Shown: positions 1 through 6,347 of the stretch, in pieces
Layout of the letters: each line of letters opens with the position of its first letter
Numbering within the stretch: the stretch's first letter is position 1
Assembly (NCBI GenBank): GCA_036005125.1
Contig: DASYQV010000333.1
Location: forward strand, 1 to 6,349
Length of the DNA: 6,349 bases
Direction of reading: 5' to 3'
Origin: DASYQV01 sp036005125
GTDB lineage: Bacteria > Acidobacteriota > Vicinamibacteria > Vicinamibacterales > UBA2999
Notes under the pieces: model-generated
Seen by the model: the letters and a program-made list of their open reading frames with translations, nothing else
Database searches by the model: none
Told to the model about the DNA's origin: nothing
Position numbers and translations under genes: made by a program

Positions 1-2
1 TG

Positions 3-863
3 AAGGTCACCGGCGAGTTCTGGGCGCAGACGACGGAGGGGGATGGCAACTTCCGGATGTTCAGCTTCCTCGAGCGCGAAGGTGCGCAGGTGATGGTCGA
101 GCCGATTGGCACGTGGATCATGTACATGCTGTGGCTCGCGAAGGCCCAGAAGATCCACCGTAAGGACCTCGACTATCCGACGCCGAAGTGGCACAACGTG
201 CGCGGCTGGGCGATGCGGGAGCTGAAGTTCCGCAGCAAGGTCGCCGGCTTCTCATTCGGCGACTGGTTCTGGAATCACCAGTACCGCCGGGTGATCCGCC
301 ACCTTGGCGGCCTCGCCCATCCCCTCGTGAAGCTCGAAGAACTCGCCGGGCATGCGGCGCCGTACTACAACGTCTTCGCGCGCGGCGGCGAGGGCCACAT
401 GGAGGTGGCTAAAAACATTTACTACACCGTCAACAAGAAAGCTCACATGGTATTGAGCCTCAAACCGTTCGGCTGCATGCCTTCGTCACAGTCCGACGGG
501 GTACAGTCGGCGGTGATGAATCATTTCAAGGACATGATCTTCCTGCCGATCGAGACCTCGGGCGAAGGCGAGATCAACGCGCATAGCCGTGTGCAGATGG
601 CGCTCGGCGAGGCCAAGGCCAAGGCCAAGACGGAATTCAGCCAGGCGCTCGAATCGACCGGGAAGCGGCTCGAAGACATCCGCGACTTCGTCGCGGAGCA
701 TCCGGAGCTGCGGCACCCGTTCTACAAGGTGCCGCATCGCGCCGGGGTGACCGGCACGGCGGCGAACTTCGCGCTGCACGTGAGCGACCTGATGGATCGG
801 CGGCGCGGATTCTTCAGCTTCGCTCGTTCGGCGAGGCACGTCGATCTGGCGGCGGCGAGGTAA
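3..863 (+). CDS. 2-hydroxyacyl-CoA dehydratase-like (HgdB/COG3581-type) protein, C-terminal part
   Basis: The reading frame is open from the left edge, so the true start lies outside; 286 residues are visible before the TAA at 861-863. The first in-frame ATG (57) falls inside a conserved-looking stretch (GEFWAQTTEGDGN, positions 12-50) and is unlikely to be the start. Other recognisable segments are VEPIGTWIMYML (about 96-131) and KPFGCMPSSQSDGVQ (462-506), followed by FLPIETSGEGEINAHSRVQMAL. These match my recollection of the HgdB-like proteins found with large activase-related proteins. The codon at 474-476 is the only cysteine visible, so any further cluster ligands must lie upstream or in a partner. 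Family role: a partner that receives an electron from an ATP-dependent activase; substrate unknown. The C-terminus is charged (KAKAKTEF, then RRR). It is four bases upstream of the fusion gene and probably co-transcribed. Family placement is fairly secure; catalytic function is not. Confidence 0.8.
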   Translation, partial: KVTGEFWAQTTEGDGNFRMFSFLEREGAQVMVEPIGTWIMYMLWLAKAQKIHRKDLDYPTPKWHNVRGWAMRELKFRSKVAGFSFGDWFWNHQYRRVIRHLGGLAHPLVKLEELAGHAAPYYNVFARGGEGHMEVAKNIYYTVNKKAHMVLSLKPFGCMPSSQSDGVQSAVMNHFKDMIFLPIETSGEGEINAHSRVQMALGEAKAKAKTEFSQALESTGKRLEDIRDFVAEHPELRHPFYKVPHRAGVTGTAANFALHVSDLMDRRRGFFSFARSARHVDLAAAR

Positions 864-867
864 CGCG
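857..867 (+). promoter_or_regulatory. Ribosome binding site of the activase fusion gene
   Basis: GAGG at 857-860 sits seven bases before the ATG at 868 and lies within the last codons of the upstream gene. With a four-base intergenic gap this suggests translational coupling of the two genes and supports the ATG at 868, which is followed at once by the first ATPase motif. Confidence 0.5.
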
Positions 868-3800
868 ATGACACCGCAGCTTCTCGTTGGAATCGACGTC
901 GGCTCGACGACGGTCAAGGCAGTGGCCGTCGACGCGGCCACCGACAGCATCGTCTGGTCCGATTATCAACGTCACGAGACGAAGCAGCCCGAGAAGACGC
1001 TGGAGTTTCTCGGTCGTCTGGAGGCGGAGCTCGGCATCTGTGCCGATAACTGCCGCGCCTTCATCACCGGCTCGGGCGGCAGCACGATCGCGCCGCTCAT
1101 CGGCGCGAAGTTCGTGCAGGAGGTGACTGCCGTCTCGCTCGCGGTGGAGAAACTCCATCCGGAAGTCCATTCGGTGATCGAGCTCGGAGGCCAGGACGCC
1201 AAGATCATCGTCTTCAAGCCGGATCCGGAGACCGGGCGCAAGAAGAAGATCCCGTCGATGAACGACAAGTGCGCGGGCGGCACCGGCGCGGTCATCGACA
1301 AGATCAACGCGAAGCTCAAGATCCCGCCGAGCGAGCTCTGCATGCAGGGGTACCACGGCATCAAGCTGCACAAGGTCGCCGGCAAGTGCGGCGTCTTCGC
1401 GGAAACCGACATCAACGGCCTGCAGAAGGAGGGGACGCCGTCGGACGAGCTGATGGCGTCGCTCTTCGACGCCATCGTCCTGCAGAACCTCACCGTGCTC
1501 ACGCGCGGCCACACGTTGCGGCCGCACGTGCTGCTGCTCGGCGGGCCCAACACCTTCATCCGCGGGATGCGGGAGGCCTGGCAGCACAACATTCCGAAGA
1601 TGTGGGCGGAACGGGGCGTCGAGATTCCCGATGGGGAATCACCGGAAACCCTAATCAAGACGCCGGAGAACGCGCAGTACTTCGCGGCGCTCGGCGCGAT
1701 CGAGTTCGGCAAGGACGAGGACCCGTCCGTGGGGCGGTATCTCGGCGCGTCCGCGCTCGAACACTACATCAACGTGGGCCGGCTCGAGGAGAAAGCGGCC
1801 GCCGGCAGCTCCGGTCTGAGCGCGTCGGATGAAGAGCTCGAGGCGTTCAGGCGTCAGTACCGTCCCAAGAAATTCACCCCTGCGACGTTCCGGCGCGGCG
1901 AGACGGTCCAGGCGTTCATCGGCCTCGACGGCGGGTCCACGTCGACCAAGGGCGTTCTGCTCTCGACCGACGGCGACGTGCTCTGCAAGGCCTACCAGCT
2001 CTCGAAGGGCAATCCGATCCAGGACACGATCGACATCTTCGACGAGCTGCGGGCGCAAGTCGAGCCGGCCGGGGCATCGCTCGAGGTCCTCGGCGTCGGC
2101 ACGACAGGCTACGCAAAGGACATTCTCAAGGACGTCCTCGCTGCGGATGCCGCGCTCGTGGAGACGGTCGCGCATACCGAGTCCGCGATCAAGTACTACG
2201 AGGACCCGCACGTGATCGTCGACGTCGGCGGGCAGGACATCAAGCTGATCGTGCTCAAGGACGGCCGCGTCAAGGACTTCAAGCTGAACACGCAGTGCTC
2301 GGCGGGCAACGGCTATTTCCTGCAGTCGACGGCGGAGATGTTCGGGATCCCGGTGAAGGAGTTCGCGGACCGCGCCTTCGCCGCCACATCGATGCCGATC
2401 TTCGGCTACGGCTGCGCGGTCTTCATGCAGTCGGACATCGTGAACTTCCAGCGCCAGGGATGGGCCGCGGAGGAGATCCTGGCCGGCCTGGCGGCGGTGC
2501 TGCCGAAGAACATCTTCCTGTACGTGGCGAGCATTCCCAACCTGGCGAAGCTTGGAAGCCGCTTCGTGCTCCAGGGAGGCACGCAGCACAACCTGGCGGC
2601 GGTGAAGGCGGAGGTGGACTTCATCCGCTCCAATTTCCGCGGCGCCGACGTGCAGCCGGAGATCATCGTTCACGAGCACTGCGGCGAATCGGGCGCGATC
2701 GGCGCTGCCGTTGAAGCCCGGCGGCTCTGGCGGAACGGCCACCGGACCCGCTTCATCGGCCTCGAGGCCGTGCGGCGCGTCACGTATCGAACCACGCGGA
2801 ACGAATCGACGCGCTGCAACTTCTGCAAGAACAACTGTCTTCGCACCTTCATCGACATCAAGATGGGGCCGCCGGTAGCGGTGGCCGAGGCGCCGGCGCC
2901 CGGGGCCCCCAGAAGGTCGGGCACGGTCGACAACGACCTTCGGGGGACCCCGCCCGCCGCGCCGCTCAAGTTCATCTCGAAGGTGCCGAAGGCCGACGAT
3001 GAACAGCGGCTGATCATCGCGACCTGCGAGAAGGGGTCCGTCGAGGACGTCGACGCGATGCGCGGGATCAAGAAGGGTGTCGACGCGGTGAAGAAGTCGA
3101 ACCCGAACTTCGTCGAGATCGCGGCCAAGGAGGTCTGGAACGTGCGCAGGCCCGAGCGCGTGGCCGACCCGATCCCGACCCGCGCGTGGACGCGCGCGGC
3201 GCGCCGGCGGATCGAGCTGATGCAGCGGCGCGAGACGCTGCGGATCGGCATGCCCCGCGTGCTGAACATGTACGTCTACGCGCCGTTCTTCAGCGCGTAC
3301 TTCGAGTCGCTCGGCGTGTCGGGCGGCCATCTCGTCTACTCCGACTTCACGAGCGGCGAGCTGTATCGCGAAGGCTCCGGACGCGGCGCGATCGATCCAT
3401 GCTTCCCAGCCAAGATCGGCATCGCGCACGTGCACAACCTGCTGACGAAGCACGCCAAGAAAAAGCTCGACGTGATCTTCTTCCCGATGGTCGACGTGCT
3501 GCACACGCCGCTCGTCCACCTGCAGGGTTCGAATGCCTGTCCCACCGTGACCGTGACCCCTGAAACGGTCAAGGCGGCGTTCACGAAGGAGTCGAACGTC
3601 TTCGCGGAGCAGGGCGTGACGTATCTCGATCCGCTGGTGAACTTCGCGGATCGCAAGCTGCTCTGCCAGCAGCTCTTCGCCGCGCTCGAGCCCTTGCTGG
3701 GGCTTTCGGAGGAGGAAAACACGCGCGCGGTCGAGATCGGCTTCCGCGAGCTCGCGGCGTACGAATCCGACATCCGCCGGCGTGCCCGCGAGGTCATCGA

Positions 3801-4473
3801 CCAGCTGGAGCGTGAGAACCGGATCGGCATCGTGCTGCTCGCGCGGCCATATCACCACGATCCGGGGCTGAACCACGAGATCCTCGAGGAGTTCCAGAAG
3901 CTCGGGTATCCGGTGTTCTCACAGAGCACGTTGCCTTTCGACGAGGACCTGCTGGAGCGGCTCTTTGGCGACGAGGTGCGCGCCGGCGCGATTCGCAGCC
4001 CGCTCGAGATTCAGGACGTCTGGAAGAACAGCTATTCCGCGAGCACCAATCACAAGGTCTGGGCCGCGAAATTCACCGCCCGGCACCCGAACCTGGTCGC
4101 CTTGGAGCTCTCGAGCTTCAAGTGCGGCCACGATGCGCCCATCTACACGGCGATCGAATCGATCATCGAGCGATCGGGCACGCCGTACTTCTCCTTCAAG
4201 GACATCGATGAGAACAAGCCGACCGGGTCGATCAAGATCCGCGTCGAGACCATTCACTACTTCCTCAAACGATACGCGGAGGTGATGAACCGGCCGTCGC
4301 GAGAGGAGATCGAGCGCCAGATTGCCGAGTACGAGCGGACGCTTCGCGAGCAACTTCTGCACGAGGCGGAACTGGCGGAGCTTGCGTCACGCCAGCGTGA
4401 GCAGGTGAAGACCCGGCGCTTCCTGCCGATGGTGGCGCCGCCCGAGGTCGAGATTCGCGAACTGAGTGCGTAA
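868..4473 (+). CDS. Tandem acyl-CoA dehydratase activase fused to DUF2229/HgdB-like reductase module
   Basis: This 1201-residue fusion has two consecutive ASKHA-fold BadF/BadG/BcrA/BcrD-type ATPase domains. Domain 1 (about 5-280) has the phosphate motif GIDVGSTT (8-15), ELGGQDA (105-111), NDKCAGGTG with C135 and KCGVFAET with C174. Domain 2 (about 348-630) has GLDGGST (352-358), DVGGQD (452-457), TQCSAGNG with C477 and YGCAVF with C516. A linker carries CNFCKNNC (C650, C653, C657) and, after a low-complexity stretch, ATCEKG (C720). The C-terminal half begins at RIGMPRVLN (792), characteristic of DUF2229. It continues with DPCFPAKIG (C845), NACPTV (C891), an ARPYHHDPGLNHEI segment and SSFKCGHDAP (C1086), which resemble HgdB-type proteins. 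In relatives the activase uses ATP hydrolysis to inject an electron into the dehydratase-like partner; a cytosolic ATP-driven reductase is inferred here. No signal peptide or membrane segment is evident. The C-terminus is charged and probably helical. From memory, clostridial versions are longer single chains, so the separate upstream HgdB-like gene may be the missing part. Substrate unknown. Confidence 0.88.
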   Translation: MTPQLLVGIDVGSTTVKAVAVDAATDSIVWSDYQRHETKQPEKTLEFLGRLEAELGICADNCRAFITGSGGSTIAPLIGAKFVQEVTAVSLAVEKLHPEVHSVIELGGQDAKIIVFKPDPETGRKKKIPSMNDKCAGGTGAVIDKINAKLKIPPSELCMQGYHGIKLHKVAGKCGVFAETDINGLQKEGTPSDELMASLFDAIVLQNLTVLTRGHTLRPHVLLLGGPNTFIRGMREAWQHNIPKMWAERGVEIPDGESPETLIKTPENAQYFAALGAIEFGKDEDPSVGRYLGASALEHYINVGRLEEKAAAGSSGLSASDEELEAFRRQYRPKKFTPATFRRGETVQAFIGLDGGSTSTKGVLLSTDGDVLCKAYQLSKGNPIQDTIDIFDELRAQVEPAGASLEVLGVGTTGYAKDILKDVLAADAALVETVAHTESAIKYYEDPHVIVDVGGQDIKLIVLKDGRVKDFKLNTQCSAGNGYFLQSTAEMFGIPVKEFADRAFAATSMPIFGYGCAVFMQSDIVNFQRQGWAAEEILAGLAAVLPKNIFLYVASIPNLAKLGSRFVLQGGTQHNLAAVKAEVDFIRSNFRGADVQPEIIVHEHCGESGAIGAAVEARRLWRNGHRTRFIGLEAVRRVTYRTTRNESTRCNFCKNNCLRTFIDIKMGPPVAVAEAPAPGAPRRSGTVDNDLRGTPPAAPLKFISKVPKADDEQRLIIATCEKGSVEDVDAMRGIKKGVDAVKKSNPNFVEIAAKEVWNVRRPERVADPIPTRAWTRAARRRIELMQRRETLRIGMPRVLNMYVYAPFFSAYFESLGVSGGHLVYSDFTSGELYREGSGRGAIDPCFPAKIGIAHVHNLLTKHAKKKLDVIFFPMVDVLHTPLVHLQGSNACPTVTVTPETVKAAFTKESNVFAEQGVTYLDPLVNFADRKLLCQQLFAALEPLLGLSEEENTRAVEIGFRELAAYESDIRRRAREVIDQLERENRIGIVLLARPYHHDPGLNHEILEEFQKLGYPVFSQSTLPFDEDLLERLFGDEVRAGAIRSPLEIQDVWKNSYSASTNHKVWAAKFTARHPNLVALELSSFKCGHDAPIYTAIESIIERSGTPYFSFKDIDENKPTGSIKIRVETIHYFLKRYAEVMNRPSREEIERQIAEYERTLREQLLHEAELAELASRQREQVKTRRFLPMVAPPEVEIRELSA
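2902..2951. repeat. In-frame imperfect palindrome inside the fusion gene
   Basis: An 18-nt arm at 2902-2919 (GGGGCCCCC then AGAAGGTCG) is complementary to 2934-2951 (CGACCTTC then GGGGGACCCC). There are 17 pairs with a one-base bulge on each side, around a 14-nt loop that contains GTCGAC. It encodes residues G679-P695, a Pro/Arg/Gly-rich hydrophilic stretch in the linker between the CxxCxxxC motif and ATCEKG. It could be an inserted palindromic element or a chance product of a GC-rich low-complexity linker. Confidence 0.6.
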
Positions 4474-4517
4474 GTCGATCTGATCCCGCAGCCCGTTTGA
4501 GTCGGTCATCGGTATTC

Positions 4518-4578
4518 ACAGGGAGATCTGGGAGATTAGGGAGAAAATTTAACTCCCTGACCTCCCTGAACTCCCTGT
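4518..4578. repeat. Long imperfect hairpin built from 9-nt repeats
   Basis: The left arm (4518-4543) and right arm (4553-4578) are each 26 nt, separated by the AT-only loop AAAATTTAA. Aligned end to end, 22 positions pair by Watson-Crick rules and one more as a G-U wobble. Each side is also a tandem repeat with a 9-nt period: GGGAGANNN three times from 4521 to 4547, and CTCCCTGNN three times from 4553 to 4579. The structure starts 44 bases after the stop of the fusion gene and ends 55 bases before the radical SAM start. It may attenuate or end transcription, or protect mRNA 3' ends. No T-tract follows, so a classical intrinsic terminator is not supported. No convincing promoter is visible between the hairpin and the next gene. 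Confidence 0.75.
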
Positions 4579-4620
4579 AAATCCCCTATTCAAAGTGAGC
4601 TCCGGTCTAGAGCGGGGATG

Positions 4621-4633
4621 AAGGGAGGATGGT
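4621..4633 (+). promoter_or_regulatory. Strong ribosome binding site that sets the radical SAM start
   Basis: AAGGGAGG (4621-4628) is a near-consensus Shine-Dalgarno sequence. Its spacing of five bases favours the ATG at 4634. Another ATG at 4629, in a different frame, touches the site itself and is too close to be used efficiently. The in-frame ATG at 4757 (residue 42) has no comparable site. Confidence 0.7.
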
Positions 4634-5935
4634 ATGCCCGTTCAACTACCAGTCACGCATTCACCGCAGTCAGGCAACGGAGATTCCGTTCAGTCGTTTC
4701 CGGCTGTTCTCCACCTGCGGCGCGAAGTCGCTCCTGCGGTCGGCCGGCCTGACGCGATGCCGCGGATTGGCGAGAAAGGGCTGCCCGAGCCGGAATTCCC
4801 GCAGCGGCCGGAGTTGCTCACCAACGATCCCTGGCCGGGCGACGGCGTGCGGCACTGGACGCCCGGTCAGATTTACCACGCGATGCGCGGGTGGGCGTTC
4901 CCGTACGTGAAGTCCCGGATCCTGCCCGGCGACTTCCATCCGATCGTGGCGTACCTGTTCACCGAGTACAAGTGCAACCTCGACTGCCATTACTGCTACT
5001 CGTTCGACAACCGCGTCAAGGGCATGACCGAGGAGACGGCGCGCGCGTCGATCGACTGGCTCCACTCGACGACCTGCCGGGTGCTGGCGTTGATGGGTGG
5101 CGAGCCGCTCCTGCGGCCGACGTTCGTCCACAAGATCGTCTCGTACGCCGCGAAGAAAGGCTTCTGGATCTACATTCCCACGAATGGCCGCCTGTTGAAG
5201 CCCGATGTCATCGATCGCCTTGCCGACGCGGGTGTCGCCACCTTCAATCTCGCCGTCGATGCGGTGGACGAGAAGCCGGGACTGCCGAAGGCGCTGAACC
5301 CGATCCGGTCGTATTTCGATTATCTCGTGAAGAAGCAGTATCGATACGGTTACACCGTCTTCCTCAATATCAACATCTGCCGGAACAACCTCGACGATGT
5401 GAAGCAGCTCACCGAGATCGCGCACGACAATAAGATTTCAACCGACTATCACATCAACGAGATGCCGCTGCTCGAGCAGAGTCACTTCAAGCATCTCGAC
5501 GACTGCAACCCGACCTACATCACGCCCGAGGACCACGAGAAGGTCGACGAGGTGCTCGACTGGCTGATTGCCAGGCAGAAGGCCGGCTACGGGATGACGA
5601 ACTCGGTGGAGCGGCTGGCGCAGATGAAGGACTTCATGCGCGGCCACCTCGAGCCGTGGAACTGCCGCGCCGGACAGAACACCGTGATCATCCGCGTCGA
5701 CGGCACGCTCGCGCCCTGTTTTCCGATGTACTCGGCAACGCACAACTGGGGCGTCGTCGGCACGCCGAAATTCGAGACCGACCGGTTGCGCACCATGAAG
5801 AAGGGCTGTGAGCCGCACTGCTTCTCCACCCTCAACCACATCGTCGGGTGGAGCTACAACGATCGCCGTGTGATTCACTGGCTTCTGAAGCAGGCGAGAC
5901 ACGGGTTCCAGGGCATCAAGGGGAATTTTGAATAG
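4634..5935 (+). CDS. Radical SAM protein with four-cysteine C-terminal (SPASM/twitch-like) region
   Basis: This is a 433-residue protein. CNLDCHYC (C114, C118, C121) is the CxxxCxxC motif binding the S-adenosylmethionine [4Fe-4S] cluster, and MGGEP (G155-P158) is the SAM-binding GGEP motif. YIPTNGRLL and the following strands fit the MoaA/PqqE-type partial TIM barrel. After the barrel come NCRAGQN (C344), GTLAPCFPM (C362) and KGCEPHC (C392, C396). They are spaced C-x17-C-x29-C-x3-C, which could hold one auxiliary Fe-S cluster but does not match a full seven-cysteine SPASM domain. Such enzymes often modify peptides or act in cofactor synthesis; no precursor peptide gene is visible, so substrate and reaction are unknown. 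The first roughly 40 residues precede any recognisable domain and use weaker codons: about 10 of codons 2-21 end in G or C, against 17 of 18 around the cysteine motif. A start at residue 42 is the alternative, but the strong ribosome site favours 4634. The gene follows the fusion gene after 160 bp. Confidence 0.88.
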   Translation: MPVQLPVTHSPQSGNGDSVQSFPAVLHLRREVAPAVGRPDAMPRIGEKGLPEPEFPQRPELLTNDPWPGDGVRHWTPGQIYHAMRGWAFPYVKSRILPGDFHPIVAYLFTEYKCNLDCHYCYSFDNRVKGMTEETARASIDWLHSTTCRVLALMGGEPLLRPTFVHKIVSYAAKKGFWIYIPTNGRLLKPDVIDRLADAGVATFNLAVDAVDEKPGLPKALNPIRSYFDYLVKKQYRYGYTVFLNINICRNNLDDVKQLTEIAHDNKISTDYHINEMPLLEQSHFKHLDDCNPTYITPEDHEKVDEVLDWLIARQKAGYGMTNSVERLAQMKDFMRGHLEPWNCRAGQNTVIIRVDGTLAPCFPMYSATHNWGVVGTPKFETDRLRTMKKGCEPHCFSTLNHIVGWSYNDRRVIHWLLKQARHGFQGIKGNFE

Positions 5936-6034
5936 AAGTGGAAAGTTAAGAAGTGGAAAGTCGAGAAGTAAGACGCCCGTGCCCCGCTGAACGGCTCGGG
6001 CCCGGGTCCACTTTTACTTTCCACTTTCCACTTT
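5935..6034. repeat. Convergent-gene hairpin built from GTGGAAAGT units
   Basis: The left side is a 15-nt tandem repeat, GAAGTGGAAAGTTAA (5935-5949) and GAAGTGGAAAGTCGA (5950-5964), then a partial GAAGTA. The right side is a 7-nt tandem repeat of ACTTTCC (6016-6022, 6023-6029, partial 6030-6034). Arm 5951-5971 pairs with 6014-6033 over about 19 base pairs with one mismatch and one bulge. The first base overlaps the last base of the radical SAM stop codon. Read from either converging gene, a purine-rich arm comes first, so the element is functionally symmetric. Confidence 0.75.
5975..6015. terminator. Possible bidirectional transcription terminator
   Basis: Nested inside the larger hairpin, GCCCG-T-GCC (5975-5983) pairs with GGC-T-CGGGC (5993-6001) around a 9-nt loop: eight mostly G-C pairs with one T-T mismatch. 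A short CTTTT run (6011-6015) follows on the plus strand, ten bases past the stem, which is weaker than a canonical intrinsic terminator. Its place between two converging genes makes termination in both directions a reasonable inference. Confidence 0.4.
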
Positions 6035-6038
6035 GCAA

Positions 6039-6347
6039 TCACCACCGCGCCAACTTCAGCAGATCCAGGCCCTCCTTGAAGTGACCACGGCGCACCGAGC
6101 CCTCGCATAAGATCTCGAATCCAGCCTGCGTCACGCCGTTCGAAAACCACACGTCCTCTCCGACGACGCGGCCTCCGCTCCATGACAGCGGACATGAGCA
6201 GATGTCGCCAACCAACGAGACAAAGGTCTCATCCGCGAAGGCCGCCCTGCGCGCGATCGCCGCGCGATGACAGACATCCTTCAGCGCCGGGCGAGACTTC
6301 CTCACGACCAAACCAGCGATCTTGCCTTCCAGTCGATATCTTTCCGG
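6039..6347 (-). CDS. Unrecognised protein, C-terminal part
   Basis: On the minus strand the frame is open from the right edge to a TGA at 6041-6039, showing 102 residues; the start lies outside the window. In-frame TTG and GTG codons near 6311-6303 exist, but the frame continues upstream without a stop, so they are probably internal. The visible protein is mixed hydrophobic and basic, with a central ETFVSLVGDICSCPLSW segment carrying a Cys-x-Cys pair, then GEDVWFSNGVTQAGFEILCEG, and it ends in LLKLARW. I do not recognise the family and assign no function. Codon choice is compatible with a real gene, no competing plus-strand frame is convincing, and the hairpin between it and the radical SAM gene fits a convergent gene end. 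Confidence 0.55.
   Translation of the reverse strand, partial: PERYRLEGKIAGLVVRKSRPALKDVCHRAAIARRAAFADETFVSLVGDICSCPLSWSGGRVVGEDVWFSNGVTQAGFEILCEGSVRRGHFKEGLDLLKLARW

Noticed and set aside
611..628. GGCCAA repeated three times
   Set aside because: It encodes an ordinary Ala-Lys helical stretch within the HgdB-like gene; three copies of a hexamer are not remarkable in such sequence.
1651..3876. Very long minus-strand open frame opposite the fusion gene
   Set aside because: High GC makes stop codons rare on the opposite strand. The translation is Arg/Asp/His-rich with no domain, whereas the plus strand has continuous recognised motifs throughout.
4599..4614. Short GCTC/GAGC inverted repeat upstream of the radical SAM gene
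   Set aside because: Only four pairs around a seven-base loop, which is expected by chance; no operator or riboswitch features accompany it.
4579..4620. Possible promoter for the radical SAM gene
   Set aside because: No convincing -35 and -10 pair with suitable spacing could be found.
4629..4910. Plus-strand frame starting at ATG 4629
   Set aside because: The ATG abuts the Shine-Dalgarno sequence, the product is Arg/Ser-rich and domain-free, and it overlaps the radical SAM gene in another frame.
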